From Pachypanchax playfairii (taxonomy: Eukaryota > Chordata > Actinopteri > Cyprinodontiformes > Aplocheilidae): a stretch of 64,000 bases of DNA. Below are positions 47,388-61,500 of this stretch, piece after piece. The notes beneath the pieces were generated by a model, which worked only from the letters and a program-made list of their open reading frames with translations, did not search any database and was not told where the DNA came from. The translations under genes were made by a program, and so were the position numbers. The first letter of the stretch is position 1, and each line of letters begins with the position of its first letter. The stretch covers positions 3,545,508 to 3,609,507 of the forward strand of contig SSNP01000025.1 of assembly GCA_006937955.1 (NCBI GenBank), in the 5' to 3' direction.

Positions 47388-47978
47388 AAATGGACAAAAA
47401 TATAAACACAACACTTTTGTTTTTGCTCCCATTTTTTACGAGATGAACTCAAAGATCTAAAACACTTTCCACACACAAAATAAACATCTATCTCAAATAT
47501 TGTTCAAAAATCTGTAATTGTGAGCATTTTTCCTTTGTGGAGATAATCCATCCCACCTCACAGGTGTACCATTTCAAGATGCTGATTAGAAAGCATAATT
47601 ATTGCACAGGTGTGCCTTAGACTGACCACAAGGCCACTCTGAAATGTTCAGTTTTGATTTACTAGGGGGGTCTGGAGACGCAGAAAACCAGTCAGTGTGT
47701 GGTGTGCCTCATACAGACCCCCAAATAAAACAAAACTGAACATTTCACAGTGGCCTTTCATTTTGGCCAGTCTAATGCACACCTGGGAAATAATTATGCT
47801 GTCTAATCAGCCTCTTGATATGGCACACCTGTGAGGTGGGATGGATTGTCTCCATTGAACAGTATTTGAGATCGATGTTTATTTTGTGTTTGTGGAAATA
47901 GTTTTAGAGCTTTGAGTTCATCTCATAAAAATTGGGAGCAAAAATAAAAGTGTTGCATTTATATTTTTGTTCAGTGTA
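47388..47978. mobile_element. Foldback MITE, about 590 bp, with long inverted arms
   Basis: The left end reads 'acaaaaatataaacacaac', then 'cttttgtttttgctccca', 'gagatgaactcaaagat', 'ccatcccacctcacaggtg'. The right end is its complement in reverse order: 'gaggtgggatgg', 'gagttcatctcataaaa', 'tgggagcaaaaataaaag', 'atatttttgttcagtgta'. The arms are about 240-270 bases each, around a short centre that itself has inverted GGGGGGTCTG / CAGACCCCC. No coding capacity. The end 'ttcagtgta' suggests a TA target. It is a common non-autonomous element layout in fish. Confidence 0.85.
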
Positions 47979-50900
47979 GATGGACATGTCCTCAAACAAC
48001 ACCAGATGGAGATTTAAAGGGCAGGTATTGCTTGGACTTGTCTGAGAACACTTTGTTCTGTGTAACCTACAAACACTGATACAAGGTGGTTTTAATCCTT
48101 TTTAAAGTCTACAAAATATTTGTGATGTAACATCAGAGACTGAAGAGGTTTTTACTAACGGTTACCTCAGACAAAAATCTGTCTGAAGCTACAAAAATCC
48201 AGTTAACACAAGTTTCACCACAACAATGTACTGACAATGATTTTATTCTAATAATAAAACACAGGGAACCTAAATAAGTAAAACTCTTTTTCAGTTTATT
48301 TAATTATATCTAAATGCATTAAGAACAAGACGTATGAATTTAATCATTGTCACACTAGTTTTAATCTTCCTTGTTCCTTGGAACAAATGAAAATGTAAAG
48401 ATGTATAAGTTAGCGTTTGTAACAGAGTTTAATGTTTATTTGATTCTCTTTGCTCTCAGATCAGCATGTTTACGCACCGTTGGCTCTCGCCCAGCCTCCT
48501 TTCAGAGGTTGAAGCTATGAACGGTTGTTATATATGCCGATGTGTGAGAGACGTAAGGTCGAGTTGCACAAGGGAAATCCATTTGAATTTATCAGAGTTC
48601 TAAACACCATAAACTGGACATAATTTAATTGCTATTAAGATGTTTGTTGACTGGTTAAATGTATTTTATAGCATAAATATTCTAATCTTAGTGCAATGTG
48701 TATCAAAGTTAGCTAGTTAGCTAATATCCATTCCTGTTTCTCCCAGTGTGGTATGAATGTACTGACCAGAACATATATTCTGTTCATGCAGAAACTAAAT
48801 AAATAGTGAACCAAGCCAAACTTCTTTTAATTCATTCAACACAACACAGAGTAATAAGAGATTGGACCAGTCAGTCTCACCGGGTTCAGCTGGTTTGATT
48901 AAAAAACACTGATGTGATTCTCATGTCAGTCTGAATCACTTAGTGACAGACACAGTTATGACCTGCAGTCCAAGTACACCAAAAAAGATCTGGATCATTC
49001 TGAAATCCATCAATACTTCCATGTTCTATACCTGCTTGATCTTATGAAGAGTCACAGTTAGCTGGTTACTTGTCTCCAGCTGTGTGACTGAAACATGATT
49101 AAAAAAACAAAATCTAATTCTTTGTTTTCAGTTTTACTTTGATTTTTCAGACATTAAACTCTGCAGCTCATTCTAGTTTAAACTGCTTCCTGAAAGACAT
49201 CGTTATTTGTATTTATATAACACAACGTTGACTTCTTGATATATTTCAAAAGTTGTTGTTTCACATTAAAATCCAAATTCCATGAAAATTTACATTCTAA
49301 TCATGACTGTTACTTAAATCTTATGAGTGTTTTTGCCCATTAATAAAAGATATGCCCAATCAGAGGCTTTTGGTTTAGTGATGCCTTATTTGTGTTTTTT
49401 ATAAAGTTTCTGTTGGCTTTCTATTAAAAAAGGCAACGTGAACCAGGACTACTTCCTCAAACACCCTCTTCCTTTAACTTCACTTTGGGAGGATGTTGAT
49501 GTTATTAATATAGCTTAATACAGTTATACATGTCATCATACCATCACATCCTGTCTCTCTGTCATGTGTCCACATGTGTAGCAGAAAACATACCTTCCTT
49601 TCAGAAGTTTAAACATTTTGACTCATTTTTCTGTTGTAGTATTGTCTAATCCCAGTACTTGAGTTTTACTATATGTCACTTGTTTCTCTTCTCCGACACA
49701 CCTGATTTGAATCAATGGCTGATTATAAAACTAGAAAACACACTGAGTAGGAAATTAAACATTAAACAAAATGTGTAGACCTTAAGAACCCAGACTGGCA
49801 CCTACTGATAAACAGTTTTACTTCAGTTCATTTGGTGGGAATAATTTATAAGTTTGTCAGCTGTTAAGTAATTTCTCATCACGAGTTTGCTGCATTTTTA
49901 TTTAACCTAGTACAGATAAGTTGTCCAAATACAGATAACAGAAACTGTTCTCAAACAGTATCTCCACAAAACATGTCTTTGTTTTTATTCTCCAGCTTGT
50001 GATTGTACTCAGTCTTCTTTCATCTGTCTGTCACTTTAAATGGGAGTTTCTTCATGACACAGATACCGTCAGGTTCTCAAAACACTCAAAATCCTGGGAT
50101 GCACTTATCCATGGAGACCCCCAGCAGACCCCCATTGTACAGATAATGAAATACTTCATCACATTGGTGGACCATGAACAATGTGTTAGTCCATTAAATT
50201 CATTACCTGCAACAAGTACATTTAGTTTCATCTTGTAAATTTGCCATTTTATCCAAAACGTACAAGTTGAAGTTGATTTATCTACTGCCCAAATTTACGA
50301 GGGATCCATCTGACATCAACAAGGTCCAAATAATTCACTAACTTGTCTTAGTGCTTCTCATCATCTCAGCAACACAAGAAAAATATGTTTACACATGCAG
50401 CAACTTCTTTCCAAAAAGAAATTCTCATTTTTCTGAACTTTATTTTCTGTTGAGGATTCATATGACACGGTTTCTAATGATCACACCTGTGACGAGCCGC
50501 TGTGTTTTAGATCATACGATGAACTCTCCTTGGCTTTTGGCCTGTGAGTGACAAGTGTGCACAGCTTTCACATGGCTTTCATCCTGCATATACAAACACT
50601 CAGGCTTGTTTGCATTAGTTGGGCTCAATTATTGCAAACGTGTTTGCTCGTGTATCTTCCTCTTGTTGTTTTCTGTGTAACTTCAGGGTGTGAGTTTTAG
50701 GTCAGCTTCAGTTGTGTCCTGACCTTTGACCTGGGTGTGGCAGTAGAATTCATGCAGGAAAATGCAGAAGTTTCGGCCTCTTTCTTTCTTTTACCTCCTG
50801 AAACGTTGTTACTTCCTCATGTTTCTTACTCTCTCTTTCTGACTTCAAGCTTTCTTTTTGTGTTATATTATCTCTTTACAACTAAATAGATTTCACTTTA

Positions 50901-51545
50901 AGTTATTGTTCATGCTCTCATCCCCCTGACAGCCATTTTTTCACCCACCCAGTCTGTCACACCCCTTTCTCATGTTGTTTTGACAATCCTCTAATCATTT
51001 TCTATCTCTGGTGTGCTTTCTTTGCTCCCCTCCTCCCTTTTTCCTTGGACTGCCTCCTGACCTTCCAGCCATTGCACTCTGTTAATGTCCTGTCCTGCAT
51101 GCCGCACTCCTGGACAAGAATGCACTATTTGCACGTAAACATGGGAAGATAACTGATAACAGTATGCCTGCAGTAGAACAAGGCTTTCTGACCTATGATA
51201 CAATATGTCAAGAGAAGAACTATATTACATTGAATTCTGAGCTGGAGTTGCGTAAGAGGGGGATTCCTGAACAAAATCACAAAGGGAGTACAGTAAAACT
51301 GTCATCCTCTGATAACAATTTAAAGATGTTTTGTTTTATAACACATTACCTCTAACTTACCTTCCAGCATTTTGGCATCCAGGTAAACATTAGCACACAT
51401 CCATTAAAGCTAGATGAAACAACATGCAATAAATTAAAATTAAATATTTTACTGCTGTTTCAATGTTTCGCTTTTATTTTACATTTTCTAAATTAATGTA
51501 AATATTTGTTCTGCCTTTAAATAGAAGCAAGGTTTTGTTTGAATA

Positions 51546-51581
<36 letters not shown>

Positions 51582-53090
51582 ATAATAATATAAATTAATA
51601 GATTTTTTTTTTTACAAAATAAAAGTTGATCAGACAAAAAAGTCAAATAAGCACAACTTCACTGTATTTGTTGAATTAAAAAGCCGTTACAGAAAACAAT
51701 GAGATTTTTCTCTTTTTACTTCACTGTGTAAAGTAACAAATGCATGATTATTTTTTAGTTTTAGGTTAGTATGTTACCACACAAACAATTCAGATCAACA
51801 ACAACAGATCAGCTGATCTGTTTTTGTGGACACAGTTATAATGTTTAGTGCCTAGAGGGGACGATGGCTGAAAGAAAATACTCCAAATACTACACAGTTA
51901 AATACATAGAACATTCTCATCTCCTTTTCTGCCTCATTGTCATATTTATCCACATTTTTTTCTAAATTGTGTGTTTTTTTTTACGTTTTTTTTTTTTCCT
52001 GTCAGCATTTATTGTAAAAAATATTAAATATTAGGGAATATTTCTTTCTTACTGATGCTTTTGCTTGTTTGGTGCTTTGCAGAGACGAAACACAACTACT
52101 GCCCTTCAATTACTGATCAAATAAAGAGAGAAAACTTTGAGTTTGAATGAACAGCAGCTGGATGTTTGTACTTAGTCACACATGCCTGTGCTAATCTGTG
52201 TGAAACATCTTCTGGGGACGCTGCTGTATTTGTGGAAACAAGATTGACTCATTGATAAAAATGGATAAACCAACAAAAACAAGAAATGTTGCTGACTTCT
52301 GTAAACATCCAGCCTATTCTCTGATGAACAGACCTAACATCCCCAGGATCTTGCTCCTTTAATACACAAATCTCTCATGCAGGGCTTCACACAGCCGTGT
52401 CAGGTTACATGCAAACACACGCAGCTGGGCTGCACAATGACTCCATTTTCTGAAGCCACTGTAATGAGGAGAAAACACAGCTGAGCACTGCCAAACAGTG
52501 TACAAGGAAATGGCATTAGTAGAACATTTTTCACTGTCATCTGCTTCTATTTAGTTTGAATTCTTCTTTAGCATGATAAAAACTCGCTAATTATAAAGTA
52601 TTTGCTGCAGCAGAAGGGGGCAGTAGAGTGCAGGTGTTTTGCAGGTATCAGGTGAGGAACTTTATCTTCCTCATTTTAATCTTTCCAACCTTTGCACGCT
52701 TTGCTCAAAAGAAGTTTCAGCTGTTACTATCTTGTATGGTGTAACGCTGAGTTCCGCTTCTTAAGCCTATAAGGACGTGATGTGTTTGATCGATCGAAGT
52801 TGTGATGAACGGCTGTAAAGAGAATGGGCCTCATTGTCCTAGCTGTCGTAATCGTTTCCACCTGACAGAGCCGGGATAAAACATATACCAGAAAGGTCAC
52901 CACTCTACCTGCAGCACACAATGCTCCTGATTGTGCTGTGTTAATGAGACTTTTACCTTTGATCACTGTTTTCATGATGGAATTCTTGAGTTTCTGTCTC
53001 ATTGTTGCCAAGAAAACCAGTGTAGCAGTAAGAGAAACACGCTGTGAACAGCAGTTATCTCTATGAGGAAGCATGTGTGTAAATGTGTCA
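47979..53090. other. Intergenic stretch, no gene seen
   Basis: AT-rich with a (CTA)n microsatellite at about 51546-51580 and several T-runs near 51603 and 51970-51999. No supported exon. Confidence 0.4.
51546..51591. repeat. (ACT)n then (AAT)n microsatellite
   Basis: About 11 ACT/CTA trinucleotides followed by a short AAT run. Confidence 0.9.
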
Positions 53091-53094
53091 GTGT

Positions 53095-53443
53095 GGTGCT
53101 GCATGGTGTGGTGAAGTTGGCAGCACTGTTGCCTTGAAACAGAAAGGTTGGACTTTACTTCATGGAGTTTTTCGTGTTCTCACTTGGCAGGTTTCCTCCA
53201 GGGACTACGGTTTATTCCCAGACCAAAAACCCTCATGTGTAAGGTTTACTCTGAATCAGGCCTACAGGTGTGAGCGTATTTATGAATGGTGATTCATCTC
53301 TATGTGGCCCTGTGATGAACTAGTGGCCTGTTTAGGGTGTGACTCTGCTCACGCCCAATGAGTGGTGGAGATAGACACCAACCTCCCTGCGACCCTGAGC
53401 AGGAACAAGCAGGTATTGAACATGGATGGATGGATGGATGGGT
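53095..53443 (+). mobile_element. GGAT-tailed dispersed repeat, near full length, diverged
   Basis: The head 'gctgcatggtgtggtgaagt' is followed by 'gcactgttgccttgaaac', 'ttcatggagtttttcgtg', 'ccagaccaaaaaccctcatg', 'ccctgtgatgaactagtgg', 'accctgagcaggaacaagc' and the tail (GGAT)n at 53423-53443. This is the most complete of the three copies here and shows the head-to-tail order for the family. Confidence 0.8.
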
Positions 53444-54962
53444 GGACGTGTGACTGTGTTTTCTTGGAATCCTCGTCTCTATCGGCTCAAGGACGGTTTC
53501 CAAAACAGTGCCTTATAAAGACAATAAACTCTACATTACCAGCTGTTATCTGAACACAGTATGCTGAGTAAATAGGAAATAACAGGTTTGTGTGGCAGAC
53601 CACGCCCTGTTTTCTCTCACCTTCTCCTCACTCTATTTCTTTTAGCTTTCTGTCTCTGTTTCCTCCTTTTCCACAAATGGATTTATCACTCCAATGTTTT
53701 CTTTTTGTGCACATAAATCTGCAGCACCATTACATGACAAGACAGGCCAATGTTGTTTGAACTTTGGACCTCATTTACACCTGCTAACAACTGTGAATAA
53801 TAAATTCCACTGGAGCTTTACTCAAATAAGGTGCTGGACAACAATGTGGCATTTTAAAGTGGCTTTATTGCTGGTTGCATATAGTACATTTTGCACAAAG
53901 GTTATGACATTAGATGAGATTTCCTGAGGGAAAAAAGTCCAACACAGCCTGCAAACACAAAATCCTTTCACCTTTAAAATTAATGGGAATATTTAAGACA
54001 CCTGCAACATCTTTGTGGGATATACTTGTCTTCAATTTCCTCGAAAGAGCCTTGAATGGCAGCTGAAGTGATTTATTATTATGCATAAAAACAAATGCTC
54101 CAACAAAAGCCTCATATGTCTTGCACATGAAGTAGGTGATACAAGAAGCTATGTGTCAAAGTTATCTTTAAATCTGATGTGCAGAAGATTTAAAGCTGTT
54201 AAGATGTTTCGATTGTTATCTAGAAAGCAGCGCCTCCAGGGACGTATTTGACTGTCACATTGCTTCACATGTTCAAACAGCTTTTACTGCAAAGAACAGA
54301 AACAAGGATTCCTGCTTCAGACCTTAAAACATAACTTTTATTCTACTTCAATGCAGAACCAAGTGTTACATCACTGCTTATGCTATTTGAAATTGACACT
54401 AGTTCAGTGATACTTTATTGGTCATTGAAAGAACAAAACTTAATATTTGCATTACTTTTCTGGGTAAATACCATCAAATACTACAGTATGTTCCTCTCCT
54501 GCCAAAGGATAATTTGCACTAAGAGACTAAAACAGAACTTTTCTTGTTGCAGTACAAACTTTTAAGTGTTGATTAAAGAAAAAACACAACACTAAACACT
54601 CAGATTTTATAAAGACCTGTTTACAGCAGCCCAATACAGCAGCTCAACACTACAGTATATATTATGTAATAATCTGTGTTTCTGCTCCTCGTCTGTCGGT
54701 TTCCTGCATTTAATCTGCATACTGATTGACAGAGTTTAATATAACTTGAGATAAAGATCTCCTTCAAAACTTCATGGCAAAGAATCAAAGATACTTTCCT
54801 GATGAAGAGCATAGCTTCTTGTTTTGGCATATTTCAATGAGATTCACTAGCTGTTAAACTATTTAATTTTATAGTCTGGATGTCTTTATCTCAACAAACC
54901 CAAAGGGTATTTTGTTTTTTTATATAAGATTGAATAGAACATGTGTGAAATGCATTTTTTGC
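53444..54962. other. Intergenic stretch, no gene seen
   Basis: AT-rich with only short open frames. No recognised feature. Confidence 0.4.
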
Positions 54963-55572
54963 ATGGAGCTGCATCAACAAAGCTGCAAAGACAGAGTTTA
55001 ACCAGCAGAGCTGCACCAACAGAGCTGCATCAACAAAGCTGCACCTACAGAGCTACACCAACAGAGCTGCACCAACAGCGCTACACCAACAGAGCTGCAC
55101 CAACAGAGCTGCACCGACAGAGCTGCACCAACAGAGCTGCATCAACAGAGCTGCACCGACAGAGCTGCACCAACAGAGCTGCATCAACAAAGCTGCACCT
55201 ACAGAGCTGCACCAACAGAGTTTAACCAGCAGAGCTGCATCAACAGAGCTTCATCAACAAAACTGCACCTACAGAGCTGCACCAACAGAGTTTAACCAGC
55301 AGAGCTGCACCAACAGAGTTTAACCAGCAGAGCTGCATCAACAGAGCTGCATCAACAAAGCTGCACCTACAGAGCTGCACCAACAGAGTTTAACCAGCAG
55401 AGCTGCATCAACAGAGCTGCACCTACAGAGCTGCACCAACAGAGCTGCATCAACAAAGCTGCACCTACAGAGCTGCACCAACAGAGTTTAACCAGCAGAG
55501 CTGCATCAACAAAGCTGCACCTACAGAGCTGCACCAACAGAGCTGCACCTACAGAGCTGCACCAACAGAGCT
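54963..55572. repeat. 14-bp minisatellite, about 43 units with higher-order pattern
   Basis: The unit is AGCTGCACCAACAG with variants (CATCAACA, CACCTACA, CACCGACA) and a distinct unit AGTTTAACCAGCAG at intervals. Because 14 is not a multiple of 3, a frame without stops reads a 14-residue repeat; the 94-codon open frame at 54941-55225 is a by-product and not a gene. Confidence 0.95.
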
Positions 55573-58500
55573 AATTAAAGTAAATAATTTGTTTTTTTGA
55601 TTATTTTATTGATTTTTGAATGGAAGTTGTGCACTTCATCAGCAACATTTAGTTTGTTAGCAGAATTCCTCAGAATGAGGGTTATGAAACCAAGTCCAAC
55701 AAGTTGAGCTGTCGAGTCAATCATTTTGAATCATCAAACTTCAGCTGCATCTAATTGTGTTATTTAAATAGCCTTAGAGAATTTGACCCTCCCCTTTAAA
55801 AAACAGTTTCAACATATGAACCCTTTAGAAAGACCAGCTGTTTGTTCTTATCTTTTTCTGTTGAGCTTTCCCCAAAACTCTAATGTTCCTAAATCTTGCT
55901 GTCAGCAGGATTATTAATGATTTTGAAGTTTGTACACAGTAATTATCATATAAAATATATACTGATGTAAAGCTGTTTTTAATGAAGATGTATTGAAAAC
56001 AGATAAGAGATAAAGAGCATATAGAATGTGTTTCTTGGTTGTGGTTTTTGTGTTTTTACACACAGCGAGTTCATGTGTGTTACAAATTGAATCTTTTGTG
56101 CTCTATAATTATTTTGCTACATGTGGTTGTAATTATAGGATTTTTTTTGTTGGGATCCAGTCTGAGGAGTAAAAGTTTACCCTTTTGGTGACATGCACAA
56201 ACACTGTCTCATTGAACCAGAGACAAATTCAGACCTTTATCCTGAATCCTCCAGTTTTTAAACCATTATAGAACCAAGTTACTATCTTTTAGTTTCAGCT
56301 TGGTGTTGTTTTTATGCCAGTCTATTGTTTCTTTTATTCTCATCCTTTAACGTTTAATTTGACATCAACAAGAAAAATAGAAAACAAAGTTCAGAAAACA
56401 AATGTTGGTGGTTTGAAAACGAGTATGTGTTTTTAATTATCTTGACTTTTTGCACCTCTGCACATTCCCCACTGAGCATCAGCCTGTAATGAGTTAAGAG
56501 TGAGGTTTTCTGTTTGCTTTGCAGAGTGCATGTTGGTGGCCTAAATTAACTCTAAAACTCAATTATTTGTTCAACAGTTGCATCTGTTCACACAATTTAG
56601 AGCTATAATATTTTTTTCATATGTTTTTGTTTGAACTCATTTTCAGTGGCGATACAGTCATTATTAAACATAACAAACGGTTCATCCACATTTATGTTTG
56701 AAATGCAATTTATGAAAATGTCACTTTCTGATCCTCAAAATGTTTTATATTATATTTTGAACATTTATTATGTAATTTATTACAGAAATATTAAAGCAAA
56801 ATGTTATAAACAGACTTATAAAAATTAATTACATTGTGAATCTGAGGCTTCTGTATGTAGTTATTCTTTCATCGTTACTGTTTTACACAAACACACACAA
56901 AAACAAACGTTTGACCAGATTCTAATCCACTGATGACTCATTTCATGCAGGTGTTTGACATATAAACCCATTAATACTCGTCATCACATCCCATCACCAC
57001 AAGAAAATTACCTTTTTGCCGCCTCCACTCTAACCTGCATGACCAGATGTGATGGGTGAAACACACCCACGCAGATATTCAAACAAGGCGTGACGTGCTG
57101 AGCAGGTCTGTATGTAGGATTATGGGAAGGTGGACACGTGGAGCAGTGGAGCTTCAAACATCTGGACTGAGTTCAAAGACATTTTGCTTGCAGTAACAAA
57201 TAGATTGAGCAACATCCAAAGTCCAGAGCAGCAAGTTTTTGATCTGACGCTGTATGAATTCTGACACACAAACAGATACGAGTCTGATCACTCCTCTTCA
57301 GGTCATCTCTTTTTGACCCAGGTGTTATAATTCACTCCAAATATTTGTCAGACTGATGTGGGTGTTCCTGCTCGCTGAGGACAGATGATTGGTATGTCAT
57401 GAATGTTCTGATACATTTCTAAAGAAGTGAGTAAAAGGATCAACATTAAGGTAAAATATTGTGCTCCTTGAGTCATGAATACATCCAAAAGAACAAATCA
57501 ACACCTCCAAACAAGATTTACTACATACGTAGTACTATGAATAATGTGTTTGACCCTGCAGTTGTAAAGTTCACATGACAGGCCTGCTCAGGATAAAGTG
57601 CCTCCTTTTCAGGCAGCTTCTGAATGCAGGATTACAGGGTTGTGGGCAGAAAGTAAGTGAGGAATTGGACACCTCACATTCTTTCTCTAAACTCATAAAT
57701 CTAGCTCTCCCTTTACAGTGAAGCTCTTGTTTGGCTCCAACTCTTCCCCTTTTTATAGGACTTTTACTTCATTGCACTCCCACAGTTTATCCCATAATCC
57801 CGTGCTTGTATTCTCCACCTCTCTGTTTGCGTGAGAGACACTTTGTGAGGTCTTCTCCTTCCTTTATCACTCTGCTACGTAGCTTTACTCTCCACTTGTG
57901 GAGCTCTATAGCACCTCCTTTGGCCTATGATTCTTTTTGTCCCCCACCTTATCATGGAGACCCCCCCCTCCAGGTCTTCCACATTTCTATTCCTCTACAT
58001 GATTTAGTTATGTTACAAAAAAGAAGACTTTGTTTCACAAGCAGAGAGAATCCAGAAAAAGTGCTTCTGTCTCACTGTGAGCAGCACAAATTCAGCCAGT
58101 TTTCAGGTTAAAAAGTTTCCATTTTGTGTTTTAAATATGGACACTGTGTTAATATTTGACACATTCCTCTCATGAAACACGTCTCATGAAGGTTTTCATT
58201 ACCTTGTTGTATTTAGTTCTCCAGTTTTTTTAGGTAAAGAAAGTTATTTGACGTCATTGATTTTCCACAAACCTGCATGTGGAAAATATTTTGACGAGCA
58301 GACCCCGTGAGGTCAAAGGTCATGGCAAAATATTTTTACAGTATGTGACATGTTTGGAATTACATCTGAGAGCTCATGGTTCCAAAATGAAGTCATATGT
58401 CACACTGGATTGCAGAAAAATGCAACATGCTATTTTGGTTAATAATGATTGCATCCAGAAATGGAGTTCAGGATCGTAGTTAACAGGTTTTACAGGTGGT

Positions 58501-61500
58501 ATTAAATAATTTATTGATCTTGCGTGGATTATTTTCTGCTTTTTAATCTTTTGACACGCATATACAGGCTTCACACTGTTATAAACTGTCTATTGCAATA
58601 AATTGGAAGAATAATTGGATCTGAATTCGGAAATACAATAAATAAATTCCAAACTTTTTGTCTTTTACTAGTTATCTTCATGCACTAGTACTATTACTAC
58701 TACTACTGTCATTTAGCAGACGCTTTTATCCAAAGCGACTTACATTGAGAGAACAAGCACTGAACATTTTTTTTCCTATTCTAAAAGATGACCAACCAGT
58801 CCATCATGTTAGAACCCTCTTTTTTCATTTGGTTCTCTTCTCACTCCTTCATCCTCCGATCACTCCTTTCTGTTGCTCCTGACATCTCTGCTCCTGTTTC
58901 ATGTCTTGCTTTGCTTCATTTGACCATTTTAGGACATTCCAATCCTCTTCCATCATACCTGTTTTTCACACAGCCAAGGTTTTCCCTCGCCAGCAAACCA
59001 AGTTTCTAACAAAGGCTCTGTGGTCTTACTTTGGACTCTTCAAACTTTTTCCTGCTACTTCACAGAGTTAACATTCAAACTGCCAGTAAACAGGGTTTAT
59101 ATGAATGCTGAGGATTTGGGATTTTGAGCATGTCCATTTTTCTGGTTGTGTTTTTATTCTAATCTTTCTGTAGAGCTTCTGGCTCCATTTCAGCAAATAT
59201 AAAACAACTTACTTCCACATTCAAAGCCTGCACGTTTTGGTGCAGACAAAATGCACAAAATCTGTTCCAGATTTAATGGCCCTCTATGAGTCATTCTCGG
59301 TCTGGTCCGGAAGCTCAAAGCCAGAATGGAGGCGTAGCGTTGGAGATGTTTAGATGATTTCTCACCACTTCTCTTTTCTCTTCCTCACCAAGGAGTAGCC
59401 ATGAGGGAGTGAGTCATATCAGCTTTATTTCCTCTTCGTGAGTTCCAGTTGTTTGACCACACCATTGTGTTTCTCTGTTATTGTTCTTCTTTATCGTGCC
59501 AATGTACAATTTTGCTTACTTTGGAAGGTGTTAAAAGCCTAATTGTTCTACCACATTTCATTCTGTGTTTTTGGAGATAAACGTTGTGTTTGAGGTGGAT
59601 TTTTACTACTTGGGAACGTTTTACAAATAGAGGCTGATTTTTGGCACTTTGCATCATGTCTGGACTAAACAGGAATTAAAATAGTTTAACACTTCATGGA
59701 AAATTTGGTGAAAGCCAACCACAAGCTGTTTGATTTATCTAACACTTCACTGAGCACAAAATACATCACATCAATGTTATCTCATTTCACTGGTGTAAAG
59801 AACGGCACACCTTGCAGAGCAACAGCTGTCAGATTACCCTTTAGATCTCTTCTGTTAAACCAGATGGATTATAGAACAGATACCAAAGTGAAATTCAATC
59901 TCCTGTAGCTCAAAAGAACTATTTGGAATTTGTTTTTAAATCTTTCCACAAAACTTTGACAAATTCCACATCCCACAGCAAACAAATGCAGTCATTCTCA
60001 AAGATGTGTAACAAGTATGTTTGGATTCAAATATTTTGGTGCTGCTGAGTTTTCAAGTAACACGCCGACAATAAAAAATTCCCCTCATCCAAACCTGTAT
60101 GTAACAGTTCATCTTGACCTGTTTGACATTTTTCTCTTCTGGCTTTTATCTTCAGAGTCAGTGGGGATGTTTTATGTTTGTGCAGTTCAGCCTTAATAGT
60201 TTTAAAGGACTGCACAGAGAATCTTCACATTGTGATTGTAACAGTGAAACATTGAACTGCTTTATCTCTGAGGAATGCAGAGATTCATAAATCCTCAACG
60301 AGCTCGGCCCCACAAAGAAAAGATTATTTAACTGAAGAGAAATTGTGATGAGAAAAAAATAAATAAAAACAAATGTTACAACGTTATTTTCTGTAGAAAC
60401 TATGCAAACTTTCAATTTGAAATAAATCCCTCCAGAAATGTCCACAGCTGTAAGCTCGACCTGTTTCTATCTTAGATTTGGACCCTGGTGTGAGACAGTC
60501 GGGGACTTTTCTCTTTCTTTTTCATGTTGAACTTTCATTTTTAATCTTTATTTTAACAAGTCCAGGCAACAATTACATCAACATAAAAGGTTTTCTTTTG
60601 TAACACCAGTCTATTTCACACTGCACATTGGCACATTTTTTTTACAAAGTCTGTGACATGACTCTTGTATTTTCACCTGAGTTACTTGAATCACTCTGTT
60701 AGAGTAAAATGATGGCAAAACTGTGGCAGTTTACTTTTCTGATACAATAATATTTTCTTCAAATGTTCAGTTGAAATTTGTTTTGAAATAGATCAGAACT
60801 TTTCATTTCAATATTTAATAACTACAGTATCTAAATGACAAATCAGCAGTAAAAACTTGGTTTCAAGAACTTGCCTGGTTTATCATTCAGACCAGGCTTG
60901 ATTTGGATCTTTAATAAGCTTCTTCTAAATTAGACGATCTTTTGCTTCCTGTGGAATCTCCTGTATGAATCATGTTTCCATGGTTACGATCAAAACACCA
61001 ATACCGAAACAACAAAATTAAAATAAATAAACAGCAAAACAAAAGCACAGGAACTCACTACAAACAGAGAAGTAATGGGGAGATGTGAGATGTTGTCACT
61101 AGTTTCATTTCCAAAAATAAGAAAGCTAAAAGTATTCATGTTTATCTGTAGCGGCTGTGAGCAGTTTTTCAGCTCTGAACATCACAGGGTGATATGTTTA
61201 GTTTTTAAAAAGAAGACGTGTGTTATTGCGGCTTCCTGCCTACGAAACTACCTCTAATGATGTGAATGATAATCTCTAATTTTAGTAGATTATACATTTC
61301 CTGTTTTAAAGCACATTCCTAGCTCAACCTAATAAAATTATTGTTATATTTTCATGATAAATGATTGTAAATTATTTATTGGTCAAATTAAGATCACATA
61401 ACTCTGCAGAAGAAGAAAATTTCAGTTTAAAAACTGAGTTCCAACGTTCTGTAACTCTGCTCTCGCCCATGCCACCAACACTAAGTGGCATTTAGTCACT

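Noticed and set aside
54941..55225. 94-residue repetitive protein
   Set aside because: By-product of the 14-bp minisatellite; the frame stays open only because the repeat lacks stops.
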